From Prolixibacteraceae bacterium (GTDB taxonomy: Bacteria; Bacteroidota; Bacteroidia; Bacteroidales; Prolixibacteraceae), in contig JAGYOI010000048.1 in NCBI GenBank assembly GCA_018399395.1, positions 1 to 7,873 on the forward strand: a stretch of 7,873 nt of DNA. The letters run 5' to 3'. A model generated the notes under the pieces. It was not told the origin of the DNA. It made no database searches and saw nothing but the letters and a program-made list of their open reading frames with translations. Each line of letters starts with the position of its first letter. Position 1 is the stretch's first letter. The position numbers and the translations under genes were made by a program. Of this stretch, positions 6,416 through 7,873 are shown one piece after another.

Positions 6416-7873
6416 ACGCGGGTAACTTTTCCCCGTTATCTTCTAAATTATTATCATCACAATCAATATCAATATCAAAACCTTCAGGTTCTTCGTATTT
6501 AAACTGCTCGCTGTAATTTAATGTTGAATCGGCAAAAACTTTTTTAAAGAACCGTCCAAAAACAGGAAGGGCCGTATTTGATCCCTGCCCCCGGGTAATA
6601 TCTTCAAAATGTATACTGCGATAATTAGCCCCGGTCCATACGCCCGCAACCAGTTCTGGTGTATAACCCATAAACCAGCCATCGCTCTGGTTTTGTGTGG
6701 TTCCTGTTTTACCTGCAAAAGGTGTGTTAAAGCCCCCATATTCTTCGTAAAGCTCATACTTAGAGGACAACCGGAGACCCGTTCCTTCACTTACAACATT
6801 CTGAAGCAATTTTGTCATTAAATAAGCTGTTTGTTCATCAATAGCCTCATGTCGGCGCGGTGTAAAACGTGCAAGCACATTTCCATGCCGGTCTTCAATT
6901 CGCGACACAACAATTGGTGTAGTATAAACACCCCTGTTGGGATAAACAGAATAAGCAGCAACCATTTCGTAAAGTGTAATTTCAGCAGTACCTAAAAACA
7001 TTGAAGGAACTGCCGGCACATGGCTGTATATTCCCATGTTGTACATTACATCCTGCATTGCTTCAGGATTATACCGCTTCATCACCCATGCCGATACCTG
7101 GTTTACAGAATTTGCCAACCCCCAGCGAAGTGTAACCATCTTTCCGTCGTAATCAGAGCTGCCTGAGTTTTTGGCAGTCCATGTCCGCCCGTCGGGCAAG
7201 ATAAATGTTTGTTCAACATTAGGCACCCTTTTACAAGGCGAAAGCCCGTTCTGCATAGCCAATGTATACAAAAAAGGTTTGCATGTAGACCCCACTTGCC
7301 GTTTATAGGTAGATGAACGTACCATATCAATTTCAGTAAACCCATATGCCGAACCACCAACCCATACTTTTACCTCACCTGTAGAAGGCTCCATGGCCAT
7401 AAATGAAGAACTTAACTGCCGCAAACGATATTTAATCGAATCCAGCGGTGACATTATGGTATCCTTATATCCATCCCAGGTATATATCAGTATCGTATCG
7501 GGCGTGTTAAAATTTTCTATAATTTGCTCTTTTGAAAACCCTTTCTTTTTAAGCATGCTGTAACGATGGCTCCTGTACATTTCATTATTTAATATACGTT
7601 GTGCTTGTTCATCAGACAAATCATTGGAAAAAGGGGCATTTTTAAAATCTTTCACATGTGCATCGAGCTGTGGCTGAAGATTTTGTATGTGTGTTCTCAC
7701 AGCCTCTTCTGCATATTCCTGCATCCGGTAATCAATAGTTGTATATATTTTAATCCCGTCGCTATATAAGTCATACGTTGAGCCGTCGGGTTTTTTATTC
7801 TTATTGCACCAACCGTAAAGCGGATCGGTATACCAGGCAATAGAATCTTCGTAGAACTTTTGTTGAGCCCGGC
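6399..7873 (-). CDS. Penicillin-binding protein 1A, class A (partial: N-terminal part outside window)
   Basis: Class A PBPs are inner-membrane enzymes that polymerise glycan strands (GT51 domain) and cross-link peptides (transpeptidase domain) in peptidoglycan synthesis. Only the last 490 residues are visible; the frame is open to the window edge from base 7871, so the ATG at 7724 is internal. The visible part starts in the linker and runs into the motif DGIKIYTTIDYRMQ, which typically opens the transpeptidase domain of PBP1A proteins. The penicillin-binding motifs are all present: S-T-C-K (7278-7289, catalytic serine codon 7287-7289), S-V-N (7101-7109) and K-T-G-T-T (K-T-G at 6702-6710). A cysteine sits where many relatives have phenylalanine (STFK). 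The C-terminus is an acidic tail ending DGFW. The glycosyltransferase domain is presumed, not seen. The family is mrcA/PBP1A-like; strict orthology to E. coli mrcA is not claimed. The 3' end overlaps the next gene by 17 bp, suggesting co-transcription. Confidence 0.95.
   Translation of the reverse strand, partial: RAQQKFYEDSIAWYTDPLYGWCNKNKKPDGSTYDLYSDGIKIYTTIDYRMQEYAEEAVRTHIQNLQPQLDAHVKDFKNAPFSNDLSDEQAQRILNNEMYRSHRYSMLKKKGFSKEQIIENFNTPDTILIYTWDGYKDTIMSPLDSIKYRLRQLSSSFMAMEPSTGEVKVWVGGSAYGFTEIDMVRSSTYKRQVGSTCKPFLYTLAMQNGLSPCKRVPNVEQTFILPDGRTWTAKNSGSSDYDGKMVTLRWGLANSVNQVSAWVMKRYNPEAMQDVMYNMGIYSHVPAVPSMFLGTAEITLYEMVAAYSVYPNRGVYTTPIVVSRIEDRHGNVLARFTPRRHEAIDEQTAYLMTKLLQNVVSEGTGLRLSSKYELYEEYGGFNTPFAGKTGTTQNQSDGWFMGYTPELVAGVWTGANYRSIHFEDITRGQGSNTALPVFGRFFKKVFADSTLNYSEQFKYEEPEGFDIDIDCDDNNLEDNGEKLPAFDGFW

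Noticed and set aside
6399..7724. PBP1A as a complete gene starting at 7724
   Set aside because: The frame continues without a stop to the window edge, and the extra 49 residues contain the conserved linker motif of PBP1A, so 7724 is an internal methionine.

Overview
The window looks like a stretch of a Bacteroidota chromosome. The reasons are the AT-rich sequence, starts with no recognisable Shine-Dalgarno motif, four lipoproteins in a row, a class A penicillin-binding protein of the Bacteroidota type, and the SbsA-type Ig-like lipoprotein next to it. An environmental or marine lineage of the Marinilabiliales/Prolixibacteraceae kind is a guess from gene style, not something the sequence proves.

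All five genes lie on the minus strand and read from high to low coordinates, with almost no spare DNA. First comes the C-terminal part of penicillin-binding protein 1A (7873 to 6399, cut by the window edge). It overlaps by 17 bp a 641-residue Ig-like lipoprotein (6415 to 4490). A 49-bp gap containing a perfect 10-bp hairpin follows. Then come three tightly packed genes: a compact, divergent CotH-family kinase-like lipoprotein (4440 to 3160), a right-handed parallel beta-helix lipoprotein (3173 to 1557, 14-bp overlap), and a canonical CotH kinase-family lipoprotein (1549 to 29, 7-bp gap). No stretch over 300 bases lacks a gene. No tRNA, rRNA, CRISPR array, insertion sequence or clear promoter or terminator was seen.

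The layout suggests two blocks: a cell-wall pair (PBP1A plus Ig-like lipoprotein) and a CotH/beta-helix/CotH module. All three proteins of the module have lipoprotein signal peptides with acidic residues just after the lipid-bearing cysteine. This resembles the surface-export signal of Bacteroidota lipoproteins, and the Ig-like lipoprotein lacks it. The most interesting reading is a possible surface module of one active-looking atypical kinase, one kinase-like paralog that has lost a catalytic-loop asparagine, and one beta-helix partner or substrate. This is inference. A 13-bp perfect hairpin inside the first cotH-like gene is a separate unexplained structure.
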